Made by a program: the position numbers and the translations under genes | Notes under the pieces: model-generated | What the model saw: the letters and a program-made list of their open reading frames with translations, nothing else | Told to the model about the DNA's origin: nothing | Databases searched by the model: none | Shown here: positions 9,497 to 18,174 of the stretch, one piece after another | Numbering within the stretch: the first letter of the stretch is position 1 | Layout of the letters: each line of letters starts with the position of its first letter | DNA from: Candidatus Villigracilis affinis | Lineage (GTDB): Bacteria > Chloroflexota > Anaerolineae > Anaerolineales > Villigracilaceae | Assembly: GCA_016718275.1 (NCBI GenBank) | Contig: JADKEA010000019.1 | Coordinates: forward strand, 310,001-374,000 | Length of the DNA: 64,000 bases | Direction of reading: 5' to 3'

Positions 9497-11020
9497 ATGT
9501 TACAGAAAAAGGATGGCCGATACGAGGTATACGGAAACCCCATCACAGAACGCCAAACCCGCGCAGCAGATCAATGGAAGGCCATGCTGGCGAAGAAATT
9601 CAATTACGACCCCAATGAAAAATTCAACCTTACCGTCGAAGACCATCCTTACGATTCAGGTATCTTTGGCCTCAAGAATATCGTCCGCAATGGAAATGGC
9701 AAGCCGCTCGATAAAAAGAACGGCGTCATCGTCAGCACCATCCGCATGGGATTTGGTCACTACCGCATCGCCATGGCGGGTGTCTCTGCGGCAAAGGCAA
9801 TGGGCTTCACTCCGTACTGGCTCGATCTGCTCGGCATCCCCGGCATCAGCACGGACGTGATCAACTGGTGCAATACCAACTACAGCAAATATTCGCGCAT
9901 CTCACAGCGTTATCCGTGGTTCGATAAATACGTGTGGGAATCTCTCACCACGGGCGAACCAACTCTCCCCGGGTTGGACGCGCTCTTCAATTACATGACC
10001 AGCACCTGGCCGTGGCGCTTCCTCAAGACCGAAGTCAAAGATTACAAGATGAGCGAACTGTTCAATAATCTTTACGGCGCGCTTCCATCGGATATGCCCA
10101 CGCTCACCTCCCACATGTGGACAGCGATGGGCGCTGTCGCGGGCGGCATGACCAACGTGGTGGACATGATGTTCGACAACTGGCCGATGGCTTTCCAACT
10201 CACCGAAGGCGCCAAGCACGCGGTTCAATCTCCGTCAGGCTATTACGGCTTCCGTGCCATGCGCGGATTTGACGACAAAGGCAAAGTCCTCAAGCCCGTC
10301 CCGCAGGACGCGCTCTTCTTCACAGGTCATCACGTGGACCATGAACTCGTCGAGAACATCGAAGTCGATTGTGCAGATCGCATCACCCGCATGAATGCAA
10401 AAGAACCCCGCCGCTTCCTCGTCACGATGGGCGGCGCTGGCGCGCAGCGTGAACTCTTCAAAGCCATCATCGAACACGCTGTCCCAATGATCGAGAAAGA
10501 CCAGATCGCGCTCTTCATCAACCTCGGCGACCACAAAGACAATTGGGTTTGGCTGCAGGAACAACTTGCTCACCACAAAGACCTGATCAACACGCACTTC
10601 ACGTGGGAAGACACCAAAGAATTCACAGACAGCATTCGCAAGAAGCCCGCGCACGGTCTGCACATCTTCCTGCACGACAATACCTTCCACGCGGTCTATG
10701 CCACCAACTATCTCATGCGCGTCATGGATGTGATGATCACCAAGCCCAGCGAACTCGCCTTCTATCCCGTCCCCAAAATTTTCAACGCCCGCGTCGGCGG
10801 CCATGAAATGTGGGGCGCCATCCGCGGCGCAGAGATCGGCGACAGCACCGTCGAAACCCGCACCATTCCGCAGACCCTGCAAGCCATCGACCTCCTCACC
10901 GAAGCCGATGACCTGCTCGCCATGTTCTGCGATTGCATCGTCAAGAACAAAAGCATCGGCATCTACGACGGCGCGTATAAGAGCGTTGAACTCGCCACGG
11001 GTAAAAAATTCAAAAGATAA
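9497..11020 (+). CDS. GT-B-fold glycosyltransferase-like protein, function unknown
   Basis: 507 residues with AAGGAGAA before ATG 9497; no signal peptide or clear membrane helix. Two short motifs suggest a MurG / MGDG-synthase-like GT-B fold: MGFGHYRIA at about residues 84-92 (compare the N-terminal G-x-G-H-x-x-x-A loop) and TMGGAGAQRE at about 309-318 (compare the G-G-S-x-G-A loop starting the nucleotide-sugar domain). ITKPSELAFYP near residue 415 matches the position of the GT28 acceptor-side loop. I do not recognise a named family. Its place after a galactoside importer suggests a role with sugar or nucleotide-sugar, but this is inference. It has its own terminator. Confidence 0.55.
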   Translation: MLQKKDGRYEVYGNPITERQTRAADQWKAMLAKKFNYDPNEKFNLTVEDHPYDSGIFGLKNIVRNGNGKPLDKKNGVIVSTIRMGFGHYRIAMAGVSAAKAMGFTPYWLDLLGIPGISTDVINWCNTNYSKYSRISQRYPWFDKYVWESLTTGEPTLPGLDALFNYMTSTWPWRFLKTEVKDYKMSELFNNLYGALPSDMPTLTSHMWTAMGAVAGGMTNVVDMMFDNWPMAFQLTEGAKHAVQSPSGYYGFRAMRGFDDKGKVLKPVPQDALFFTGHHVDHELVENIEVDCADRITRMNAKEPRRFLVTMGGAGAQRELFKAIIEHAVPMIEKDQIALFINLGDHKDNWVWLQEQLAHHKDLINTHFTWEDTKEFTDSIRKKPAHGLHIFLHDNTFHAVYATNYLMRVMDVMITKPSELAFYPVPKIFNARVGGHEMWGAIRGAEIGDSTVETRTIPQTLQAIDLLTEADDLLAMFCDCIVKNKSIGIYDGAYKSVELATGKKFKR

Positions 11021-11042
11021 AGAATCGATATAAACATGATCC

Positions 11043-11075
11043 GCCCCGAAATTATTCTTTCGGGGCTGGTTTTTC
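11043..11075 (+). terminator. Intrinsic terminator
   Basis: GCCCCGAA facing TTCGGGGC with an 8-base loop, followed by TGGTTTTTCTT, 22 bases after the stop of the GT-B-like gene. Confidence 0.85.
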
Positions 11076-11133
11076 TTAATAACTCAGCTTATGCAATGTC
11101 GTTCTGCCGCCCGCGTTCAATTACGTTACCCGT

Positions 11134-12417
11134 CTACGGTAGACTTTGAACTTCGGGCATCTTTGTCAGCACCACGCGTGAGAGAACCAGAGAACAAATT
11201 GCGAACAGGGTCATTGCGAACCCCAATCCCATTTTTTCACCGAGTGCACCGATCATCAAATTGCCGAACGGTGCGAAACCAAAAAAGGTCAGCGTATATA
11301 ACCCCATGACCCGTCCGCGAAAGCTATCTTCCACACGGGTTTGAAGCAGGGTATTGATGGTGGTGAATTGGACCATGAAGCCAATCCCCAGACCAAATGC
11401 CAGCAAAAGCGAAAGCGGATAGATGCTCACGAAAGCAAATGCGATTAGGATCAGCGGAAACGCAATGTTGGTAATGACCAATAACTTTCCGCGCCTGCCA
11501 TGGCTTACTTGATTCGCCAACAGCAAGGCTCCCATGACTGCACCCAATCCAGACGCTGTATTTACCCAACCATAGGCGATCGCTCCCTGATGAAGAGTCT
11601 TCTCTACGAATGCGGGCAGGATCGTGAAATAGGAAACACCAAATATACTGAAGACCAGCGAGAGCAGGATCAATGCGGCGATCTCACGGGTGCCAGCCGC
11701 ATAGCGCAAGCCGCTGACCAATTGCTGCCACGGCGAAGTGGTCTGTTGTCGGCGTTGATGCGGAGGGAGTTTCATGAGCCATAATCCGGTAAGCACTGCA
11801 AAAAAGGAAATTCCATTCAATGTAAAGCACCAGGCTGCGCCGATCACCGCCAGCATCATCCCCGCGATCGCTGGCCCGATGACGCGTGCACTGTTGAACA
11901 TCATCGAATTCAAGGCGATGGCATTCGGAAGATCCTTTTTTCCCACCATCTCAGGAACAAATGCCTGACGCGCCGGGGCATCGAAGGCATTGACCACGCC
12001 CAATAGGGCGGCCAGAATAATCACATGCCACTCTTGAACCACATTTGAAAATGTCAGGGCTGCCAATGCAAACGCCAGAATCATCGCGCCGGATTGCGTC
12101 ATCATCAACAGGTTGCGGCGTGATACACGGTCCACCACCACGCCGCCCCACGGCGAAATGATCAGCGTGGGAATTGCCGAAGCAAAAGCAACCAGTCCCA
12201 GGGTCAACTCTGAATGACCGAGTTGATACACCACCCAACCCTGCGCAATGACCTGCATCCATGTGCCGATATTCGAGATCAACTGTCCGCCAAAATACAA
12301 TTGATAATTTCGATGCCGCATGGCCACGAAGGTTGTATTGCCATCCGAGGGCGGGGGAGAACTCGAGAGGATCGGTTCAACGGGTTTGGCGGTATCTTCA
12401 ATGATGGGCTTTCTCAT
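11134..12417 (-). CDS. MFS transporter, EntS-like exporter family
   Basis: 427 residues with about twelve hydrophobic segments. The start has the pattern of the MFS_3 group: R-H-R-N-Y-Q-L-Y-F-G-G-Q, I-G-T-W-M-Q, and the loop D-R-V-S-R-R-N-L-L between helices 2 and 3. Members export siderophores, drugs or unknown metabolites by proton antiport. Nothing nearby identifies the substrate. TAGGAG lies about 11 bases upstream of ATG 12417. The gene is convergent with the GT-B-like gene and divergent from the riboswitch locus. Confidence 0.85.
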   Translation of the reverse strand: MRKPIIEDTAKPVEPILSSSPPPSDGNTTFVAMRHRNYQLYFGGQLISNIGTWMQVIAQGWVVYQLGHSELTLGLVAFASAIPTLIISPWGGVVVDRVSRRNLLMMTQSGAMILAFALAALTFSNVVQEWHVIILAALLGVVNAFDAPARQAFVPEMVGKKDLPNAIALNSMMFNSARVIGPAIAGMMLAVIGAAWCFTLNGISFFAVLTGLWLMKLPPHQRRQQTTSPWQQLVSGLRYAAGTREIAALILLSLVFSIFGVSYFTILPAFVEKTLHQGAIAYGWVNTASGLGAVMGALLLANQVSHGRRGKLLVITNIAFPLILIAFAFVSIYPLSLLLAFGLGIGFMVQFTTINTLLQTRVEDSFRGRVMGLYTLTFFGFAPFGNLMIGALGEKMGLGFAMTLFAICSLVLSRVVLTKMPEVQSLP

Positions 12418-12666
12418 GATTTCACGTACTCCTAAAACTATTCCATGGTTGATGGTTCGTTTTCAATTCATTTGAAGATGACATTGTATCCCCGAATGTG
12501 GATGCCGAAATACGGCCCGATCGTGACGAACCTTGGGCCTGCTTCTGCCCAAAGTGCAGAGTCTCCCCGATACAATGACGGTTATGTCCTGGAATTCTGG
12601 TAATCCCTTTTTATAGCCAGGAACAAAATGAGTAGTTTTACGCAAGTGATTTAAGTACCGGAACGA

Positions 12667-12695
12667 TTGAGGTAAACTTCTCGTATGACTATACT
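12667..12695 (+). promoter_or_regulatory. Promoter of the c-di-GMP riboswitch transcript
   Basis: TTGAGG (12667-12672), a 17-bp spacer and TATACT (12690-12695). Transcription would start near 12702, just before the aptamer. Confidence 0.65.
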
Positions 12696-12704
12696 GTAGA
12701 TAAG

Positions 12705-12795
12705 AAAAACGAAAAGGCAAACCTGCCTAAAGGCAGGGACGCAAAGTCATGGGTCTAACGTCACGCAAGTGACCATGACCGCCAGGCCGCCGAAT
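12705..12795 (+). promoter_or_regulatory. Cyclic-di-GMP-I (GEMM-I) riboswitch aptamer
   Basis: Family signatures are visible in order. GGCAAACC (12716-12723) comes first. A hairpin CCTGCC-TAAA-GGCAGG (12722-12737) follows. Then come GACGCAAAG (12738-12746) and the GGGTCTAA segment (12751-12758). A second helix GTCATGG/CCATGAC (12746-12752/12773-12779) encloses a GTCAC-GCAA-GTGAC stem. The 3' part is GCCAGGCCGCCG (12781-12792). These are the conserved positions of GEMM-I aptamers, which bind bis-(3'-5')-cyclic dimeric GMP. A terminator hairpin lies 30 bases downstream. The controlled genes are a small secreted protein and a signal peptidase. Confidence 0.92.
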
Positions 12796-12823
12796 ACCAC
12801 AAGAAACCTCACGTGATTATTTG

Positions 12824-12852
12824 ACCTGGCTTAACATAAGCTAGGTTTTTTA
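12824..12852 (+). terminator. Riboswitch expression-platform terminator
   Basis: ACCTGGCTTA-ACA-TAAGCTAGGT (ten pairs, one G-U) is followed by a run of six T, ending about 90 bases before the start codon. CCTGGC in its 5' arm (12825-12830) is the exact complement of GCCAGG in the aptamer 3' region (12781-12786), so aptamer folding and termination can be coupled. The direction of control (on or off) cannot be read safely by eye. Confidence 0.8.
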
Positions 12853-12941
12853 ATCAAATGGCTTGATCGTTTTTCAAAAACGCTGTTCGCTTCATTAGTG
12901 CAGACCCGATGAGAATCGGATTTGTCAAAAGGAGATAAGCC

Positions 12942-13337
12942 ATGTTTCGCAATTTCAAAATTCTGTTGATCGTTCTTGTCGTAATCGTCGCCGCGGGAAG
13001 CGTGTACGCTTTCGCTGCAGCGAATACCGTACCAGACAGCGCCGCGGGGTACAAGGCAAATGTAATTCCTGGTTACACAGTAACCAATATCGTATATGAT
13101 CTGGATACGACCAACCCGACCCTGGTTGACGCGATCACCTTCGACGTCGCCCCCAGCAGCGGGACAGTTATTGCTGCCATAGCAAAACTTCAGACCGCAA
13201 CAGGCGGCGCCTGGACAGATTGCACCCTCGTAGCTGGTGTCGCCCCGTCCATGGAAGTTACCTGCACCTATGGCGCTCTCGACCTCATTGATGTTACCGC
13301 ACTGAACATTGTCGCCAGCAGCACCCTCGACCCGTAA
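12942..13337 (+). CDS. Small secreted protein, probable SipW-type signal peptidase substrate
   Basis: 131 residues; AAAAGGAGATAAGCC precedes ATG 12942. A basic start (MFRNFK), a long hydrophobic core and SVYAFA-AAN give a signal peptide cleaved near residue 25. The mature ~105 residues are Thr/Val/Ala-rich with alternating beta-type sequence and two Cys (D-C-T and T-C-T) that could pair. The pattern GYTVTNIVYDLD...AITFDVAPS resembles, by eye, small TasA/CalY-like secreted beta proteins encoded next to SipW peptidases. I cannot prove homology. It is the first gene behind the c-di-GMP riboswitch, and a strong hairpin separates it from the peptidase gene. The likely role is an extracellular structural subunit or adhesin (inference). 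Confidence 0.75.
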   Translation: MFRNFKILLIVLVVIVAAGSVYAFAAANTVPDSAAGYKANVIPGYTVTNIVYDLDTTNPTLVDAITFDVAPSSGTVIAAIAKLQTATGGAWTDCTLVAGVAPSMEVTCTYGALDLIDVTALNIVASSTLDP

Positions 13338-13370
13338 TATCCGTATGACACTGACATTTGAATAGCTCAT

Positions 13371-13411
13371 TATGAAGATAGGGTCTGGCCTTGCCAGGCC
13401 TTATCTTCATA
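13371..13411 (+). terminator. Strong intercistronic hairpin
   Basis: A 19-bp stem (two G-U pairs) with a CTT loop, TATGAAGATA...CTGGC facing GCCAGG...TATCTTCATA, and no T-tract. It lies between the secreted protein and the signal peptidase. It likely stabilises the upstream message or reduces read-through, giving more substrate than peptidase. Confidence 0.65.
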
Positions 13412-13460
13412 AATACAATAAACGAACTTTCAAATTCACACCTGCTCCTGTAATCATCTT

Positions 13461-15299
13461 ATGAAACAAACCCAGCGCTGGTCATCCATTTTCTTCAATC
13501 TCATCCTGTTTGTGGGACTTATATTTTTTTGGATTACTTTCGCCCCGACCAAAATTGGTGGACAGGCATCCTACGTAATGGTGAATGGCATCAGCATGGA
13601 GCCAAACTACCATACCGGTGACCTAGTCATTGTTCGCAGGGCAAAAACATACCAAATTGGTGACGTTGTCACTTATCGCGATGCAGAAATGGGCGCATAT
13701 GTGATTCACCGTATCGTTGGCGTTGAGCAGGGACATTTCGTAATAAAAGGCGATAATAATTCGTGGATTGATGCATCCCAGCCCACCTCTGAAGAGATCA
13801 TCGGCAAACAATTGGTTTACGTGCCGAAAGCGGGTTTGGCAATGCAGTGGCTTCGCAAACCCCTTAACCTGTCACTCACCATTGTTTTACTGGGAGGTGT
13901 TTTTATGTCCAGTCTGATAATCAAACCATCAAAAGGCAAAATGGGAAAGAATGGAACATCAATCGGGTTAGGTGGAATGCTTGAGGGCATGCTATACCTG
14001 CTGGGGACCCTGTTTATCGGGTTTCTTGGCTTGGCCATTTTTGCATTCACCCGGCCAGCCACGCGTACGGCAGATACCATTCCGTATCAACAGGATGGTA
14101 TCTACTCCTATACTGCGACTGGATCCCCCGGAGTTTATGACACGGGGATGGTACGCAGCGGGGAACCTGTTTTCCCCCGACTGGCATGTTTTCTCAATAT
14201 TGGGCTTGCCTATAATATTACGGGGAATCAGCTTCAAAGTTTATCGGGCAGCCAGCAAATGTTTGCACGGATCATAGATCAGCCGAGCGGCTGGCAGCGT
14301 ACCATCCCATTACTTCCACAAACAGCATTCAGCAGTAATCCATATTTCAGTACGGCCACCTTGGATATTTGTCAATTGGAAACATTAGTAAATTTGGTTG
14401 AAAAAGAAACAGGGCTGCGCACAAACTCTTATACCGTTGAAATCGTTACAAACATTGCCTTCACTGCTGTCGTTTCAGGACAAGTGATCTCTGACACATT
14501 TGACCCCACACTTGCTTTCAAGTATGACAAAGTGCATCTCTATCTTGCCAATACGAATGATGAAATAGACCCCATGCGCATAACGAAAGAGGGTCTTGCA
14601 AATAGCTCCAGCATGCAAGCCAGTACTTTGTCCTTGCTGGGATGGGAGACTACAGTTGACTTTATTCGCTTATTTTCCCTGCTTGGATTAGGAATTTCAT
14701 TTAGTGGGCTTGCCATCATGGGTCTGTCCATCTTTAATATGACCCGTCAAAACGAAGAGGCGCTCATTCGCTTACGCTACGGCTCAATGATAGTGGACGT
14801 TCACGAAAAAAGCCTGGAATTTACCTCCGCCTTGATCGATGTCACCAGTATGGATAATCTTGCCAAACTTGCCGAACGACAGGGGACCATGATTCTTCAC
14901 ATGACCCGCAATTTCCTGCATTATTATTTTGTGCAGGATAATAGGGTGACATATCGCTACGTGATCAGCATGGGGAGGAAGGGTATCGTCGAAAACGAGT
15001 CGAGCCACGATGAGGCATTAAGAACTGCTCCTGATCTTGAACAATATAACCTGCCTTTGAAAGAACCTGTACAGCTAAAAATGCAAAGGCATTGGACGAA
15101 TGTCCATAGAAAGAATGGTAGAAGGCCAAAACCAATTCAAAATGAGGTGTTGGAGCCTGCTGTCAATTACGGGAAAAATACGATTCGGGAGAATTGGTCA
15201 ATTGCTGAAAAAGAACCTGAATATGTCATTCATACAGGTGAAATTGAATTTGTGATGACTCAGCCGGAGACGGAAATGTTACGAAAGATCAAGTTGTAA
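13461..15299 (+). CDS. SipW-type (S26B) signal peptidase fused to a DUF5305-like region
   Basis: 612 residues. After a first membrane helix (about 10-28) comes a signal peptidase I domain: G-I-S-M-E-P with nucleophile Ser45, YVIHRIVGV with His83 where the bacterial P-type enzyme has Lys, and KGDNN around Asp98. The Ser-His-Asp set marks the S26B (ER/archaeal/SipW) type. Two helices follow (about 133-152 and 172-196). Next is a ~190-residue outward domain and a further helix near 400-420. The cytosolic tail carries SLEFTSALIDVTSMDNLAKLAE and FLHYYFVQDNRVTYRY-type sequence like DUF5305, which in archaea is encoded beside signal peptidases. It probably cleaves the upstream secreted protein. No clear Shine-Dalgarno is seen. 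Confidence 0.8.
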   Translation: MKQTQRWSSIFFNLILFVGLIFFWITFAPTKIGGQASYVMVNGISMEPNYHTGDLVIVRRAKTYQIGDVVTYRDAEMGAYVIHRIVGVEQGHFVIKGDNNSWIDASQPTSEEIIGKQLVYVPKAGLAMQWLRKPLNLSLTIVLLGGVFMSSLIIKPSKGKMGKNGTSIGLGGMLEGMLYLLGTLFIGFLGLAIFAFTRPATRTADTIPYQQDGIYSYTATGSPGVYDTGMVRSGEPVFPRLACFLNIGLAYNITGNQLQSLSGSQQMFARIIDQPSGWQRTIPLLPQTAFSSNPYFSTATLDICQLETLVNLVEKETGLRTNSYTVEIVTNIAFTAVVSGQVISDTFDPTLAFKYDKVHLYLANTNDEIDPMRITKEGLANSSSMQASTLSLLGWETTVDFIRLFSLLGLGISFSGLAIMGLSIFNMTRQNEEALIRLRYGSMIVDVHEKSLEFTSALIDVTSMDNLAKLAERQGTMILHMTRNFLHYYFVQDNRVTYRYVISMGRKGIVENESSHDEALRTAPDLEQYNLPLKEPVQLKMQRHWTNVHRKNGRRPKPIQNEVLEPAVNYGKNTIRENWSIAEKEPEYVIHTGEIEFVMTQPETEMLRKIKL

Positions 15300-15329
15300 A
15301 AACCTTCCTTGCTTGATTTTTTGAAATTC

Positions 15330-15464
15330 ATTTCATCTGCCGAAGAGATGAGCGCGCAGGTTGAAGAAGTCACTGCTTCGGCTCAATCACTGATGGAGAT
15401 GGCCAAGTCATTGCAGGGGACCGTACAGCAATTCAATCTTGGAGAAGCGATGACACCCGCATAG
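15330..15464 (+). pseudogene. Methyl-accepting chemotaxis protein, C-terminal remnant
   Basis: In one frame the bases read I-S-S-A-E-E-M-S-A-Q-V-E-E-V-T-A-S-A-Q and end in a Gln-Phe-rich tail before a TAG at 15462-15464. This is the end of the coiled-coil signalling domain of a chemotaxis receptor. There is no start, no membrane helix and no signalling hairpin tip, so it is a scar left by deletion or rearrangement. The rest of the 15300-15583 gap shows no gene. Confidence 0.8.
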
Positions 15465-15583
15465 TTTTTGGACGAATTACCACCCGCGTCAAACCCGACC
15501 TGCAACCTGCCGCTGAAAAAAATGCCTGTTCCTCCCCGACGGTGTATCAGTGCTGCACATTTTTATCGTGTTTCTTTTTAAGC

Positions 15584-18151
15584 TCACTTCAATATTTCTT
15601 TTACAATTGCTTCGAGTGGGTTGTCTTTGGTAAAGATTTTTGCTGACTTAATTTCTTTCGAAGTTAATTTCTCTTTCAATTCAGCGGCCATTTTTTCAGC
15701 GCGGACTCTTGTTTCCTGCATGATAGCAGGATGATCAATGCAGATCAGAAGCAGTTGGAGGGCATACTGATGATCCGCGTGTTTTGCATGCGCGCTGGCA
15801 ATGCCAACGATCGCTTCCATGGCGGTGATCATTCCATGGGTTTCCATCGAGAGCCGCAGGGACTCGTGCCAAAGGTGTTTGGCTTCTGAATCATTTCCCA
15901 GGGCAAATGTGCTTTGCCCCATTTCCGAAAGAAGTCGTGCCATATCCCAACGGGCACCAAGTTCGGTGAAGATCTGCAGACTCGAGCGGAACAAGCCGAG
16001 CGCTTCCGCGTGTTTTCCCTGTGCCTGTTCCACCAGCCCCAATCCGCGATATGAATTTGCTAATCCCGTACGATCTCCAATTGAACTATTGATCGCCAGG
16101 CTTTCTTCCAATGCTGCGTAAGCATCATCGTATTTACGTGCCGCCATCGCGCCCAGGCTTAGCGAGGTGAGTCCAAACGCAGTGAATCGCTGGTCGCCTG
16201 TTTTGCGCCACGCTTCCACAGCGGATTGAAATTGTTTGTGAATGTCATTTGCTGTGCCTGTCATAAGGTTGATGCCAACCACCTCAGTCAGGCATAAAGC
16301 TTCATACCATTGATCGTTAATATCCCTGGCAATTTGTAGCCCTTCCATGAATAGTTTCGATGAGCCAACAAGATCACCTGTAATGATCGTGATGATTCCC
16401 ATGAAGGTCACCGCTTCCACTAGAATCCGAGGCTCATTTATGGAACGCAGAATTTCAAGACTGCGGGTAAGCATGGTATGTGCTTGTTCATATTTTCCCA
16501 TCCGAAATGCGAATAGCGAACGGGATGTAAGCACATGCGCCAACGCCACCTGCTCCGTTCTGGAAAGCGATGACTTCGTTTCCAAAACATCCTTCACCCG
16601 CCCGAGATAATCCAATCCTTCCTGTGCCCAGCCCAATGTATCCAAAAATGTCGAATAGGCGCGCATGGTCATTTCGATCAATGCAAATTCTTTGTGGGCA
16701 AGCGCCCATTCCAACGCACTGCGGATATTGTCAACATCGGCGATCAATTCAGCAAGAGCTTCGCGCTGGATGGAACTTCGCAAAGGCACATCCTGTTGAC
16801 TCAAGAAAGCCATGAAATATTGACCGTGACGAGCCGCCGCTTCTTTCTTAACTTTAGGATGGTTCTCCAATTCTTCAAGAGTGTACTGTCTGATAATTTC
16901 GTGCAGATCGTACCGCCCTGTCCCGCTTCGTCGGATCAATGATTTTGTGACCAACGCCGAGAGCGCGGGAAGAGTCGCATTTGCAACCTGCTGCGCCGCC
17001 TCGCGCGAGAATCCTCCCTGAAAAATAGAAAGCCGAAGTAAAACGTTTTGCTCTTCTTCGGGGAGCAATTTCCATGAATGGTCGAAGACTGCGCGCATGG
17101 AGCGGTGACGTGGCGGCAGATCCTTTGCAGAGACAGATAGAAAATCCAAGCCACGCTCAATCTCTTTTGCAATTTCATCGCAAGTGAGAGTCCGCACCCA
17201 GGCTGCGGCGAGTTCGATTCCCAACGGCATTCCATTCACCAACTGACAGATGCGGACAATGGCAGGATAATCTTCTGTCGTGGCGTCGAAACCCACATGG
17301 GCACGGCGGGCACGCTGCAAGAACAACTCCACAGATGTACCTTCCATGTCCGCGTTTTCAGGGATGGGCAAGCCGTGAACTTCAAATATCCATTCACCTT
17401 GCAAGCCCAATGATTCGCGGGATGTGACCAGTAGTTTTACTCTGGCCGCATGTGCCAGCAATTCAGCAAATAGATCGGTAACTGAAGAATCGCCAAGTAG
17501 ATGTTCGAGATTATCGGCAAGCAGAAGGATATTCTTTTCTTTGAGATAGTTGAACAGTTGTAATTTGGGGTGTAGAGAACTTTCACCCTGCAACATAAAG
17601 CCAATCGAATCAGCGATGACGGGGACAACAAAACGGGATGACTGGATCGGTGCAAGTGGGATGAAGTAAACGCCATCTGCAAAATCAGCCTGGCATTGTG
17701 ATGCAGTTTCTATTGCAAGCCGAGTCTTGCCAATGCCGCCTGGACCAACAATGGTCAACATGCGGCATTGCGGGTCGTTCAGCGTCTTGCTGAGTTCGTC
17801 CACTTCATGCTGACGACCGATCAATGGTGTCGGTAAAACGGGGAGATTGACGTGAGGTGAAGAAGCGGCTTGGGCTGGGGAAATGTTTGGGTGGGCAACC
17901 CGCTTCGATACGGGAGAGAGGCGTTCCGTCGTCAATTGACCGCGCGCTACTTTGATAAATGTCCCCCGCTCATCCAATGGAATATCCAGACAGTTTGCGA
18001 TCAGTTCGGCGATCTGCATGGAAGGTCGGCGCTCGCCGTCTTCGATCTTGCGAAGCATGGCGACAGAACAGCCGACGCGATTTGAAAACTCCTCGCGTGT
18101 GAGTTTGCGATCAGTACGCTGTCCACGAAGCCATTCGCCAAATGTATCCAT
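15584..18151 (-). CDS. XRE-STAND transcriptional regulator (HTH, NB-ARC-like ATPase, TPR)
   Basis: About 855 residues from ATG 18149-18151; a longer GTG start at 18181 would run into the palindrome at 18175-18192. Domains: an XRE helix-turn-helix (LTREEFSNRVGCSVAMLRKI, about 20-39), an AfsR/LuxR-type P-loop ATPase with Walker A GPGGIGKTRL, Walker-B-like ILLLADNLEHLL and LLVTSRESLGLQGE, then about 400 residues of helical TPR-like repeats. STAND proteins act as switches in which ligand or partner binding at the repeats drives ATP-dependent assembly. Here DNA binding would follow. It is divergent from the cupin/hydrolase genes, which are its likeliest targets (inference). Confidence 0.85.
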   Translation of the reverse strand: MDTFGEWLRGQRTDRKLTREEFSNRVGCSVAMLRKIEDGERRPSMQIAELIANCLDIPLDERGTFIKVARGQLTTERLSPVSKRVAHPNISPAQAASSPHVNLPVLPTPLIGRQHEVDELSKTLNDPQCRMLTIVGPGGIGKTRLAIETASQCQADFADGVYFIPLAPIQSSRFVVPVIADSIGFMLQGESSLHPKLQLFNYLKEKNILLLADNLEHLLGDSSVTDLFAELLAHAARVKLLVTSRESLGLQGEWIFEVHGLPIPENADMEGTSVELFLQRARRAHVGFDATTEDYPAIVRICQLVNGMPLGIELAAAWVRTLTCDEIAKEIERGLDFLSVSAKDLPPRHRSMRAVFDHSWKLLPEEEQNVLLRLSIFQGGFSREAAQQVANATLPALSALVTKSLIRRSGTGRYDLHEIIRQYTLEELENHPKVKKEAAARHGQYFMAFLSQQDVPLRSSIQREALAELIADVDNIRSALEWALAHKEFALIEMTMRAYSTFLDTLGWAQEGLDYLGRVKDVLETKSSLSRTEQVALAHVLTSRSLFAFRMGKYEQAHTMLTRSLEILRSINEPRILVEAVTFMGIITIITGDLVGSSKLFMEGLQIARDINDQWYEALCLTEVVGINLMTGTANDIHKQFQSAVEAWRKTGDQRFTAFGLTSLSLGAMAARKYDDAYAALEESLAINSSIGDRTGLANSYRGLGLVEQAQGKHAEALGLFRSSLQIFTELGARWDMARLLSEMGQSTFALGNDSEAKHLWHESLRLSMETHGMITAMEAIVGIASAHAKHADHQYALQLLLICIDHPAIMQETRVRAEKMAAELKEKLTSKEIKSAKIFTKDNPLEAIVKEILK

Positions 18152-18174
18152 GTAAAAAAATTGTATCACTTTTT

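Noticed and set aside
10235..10882. 215-codon frame antisense to the GT-B-like gene
   Set aside because: No domain, no start signal, fully inside a better supported gene.
11132..11144. GTCTACGGTAGAC palindrome after the MFS gene
   Set aside because: Short, located at a 3' end without a promoter; not enough to call an operator.
12463..12720. 85-codon minus-strand open frame upstream of the riboswitch
   Set aside because: It overlaps the promoter and start of the riboswitch, has no recognisable domain and no supporting ribosome binding site.
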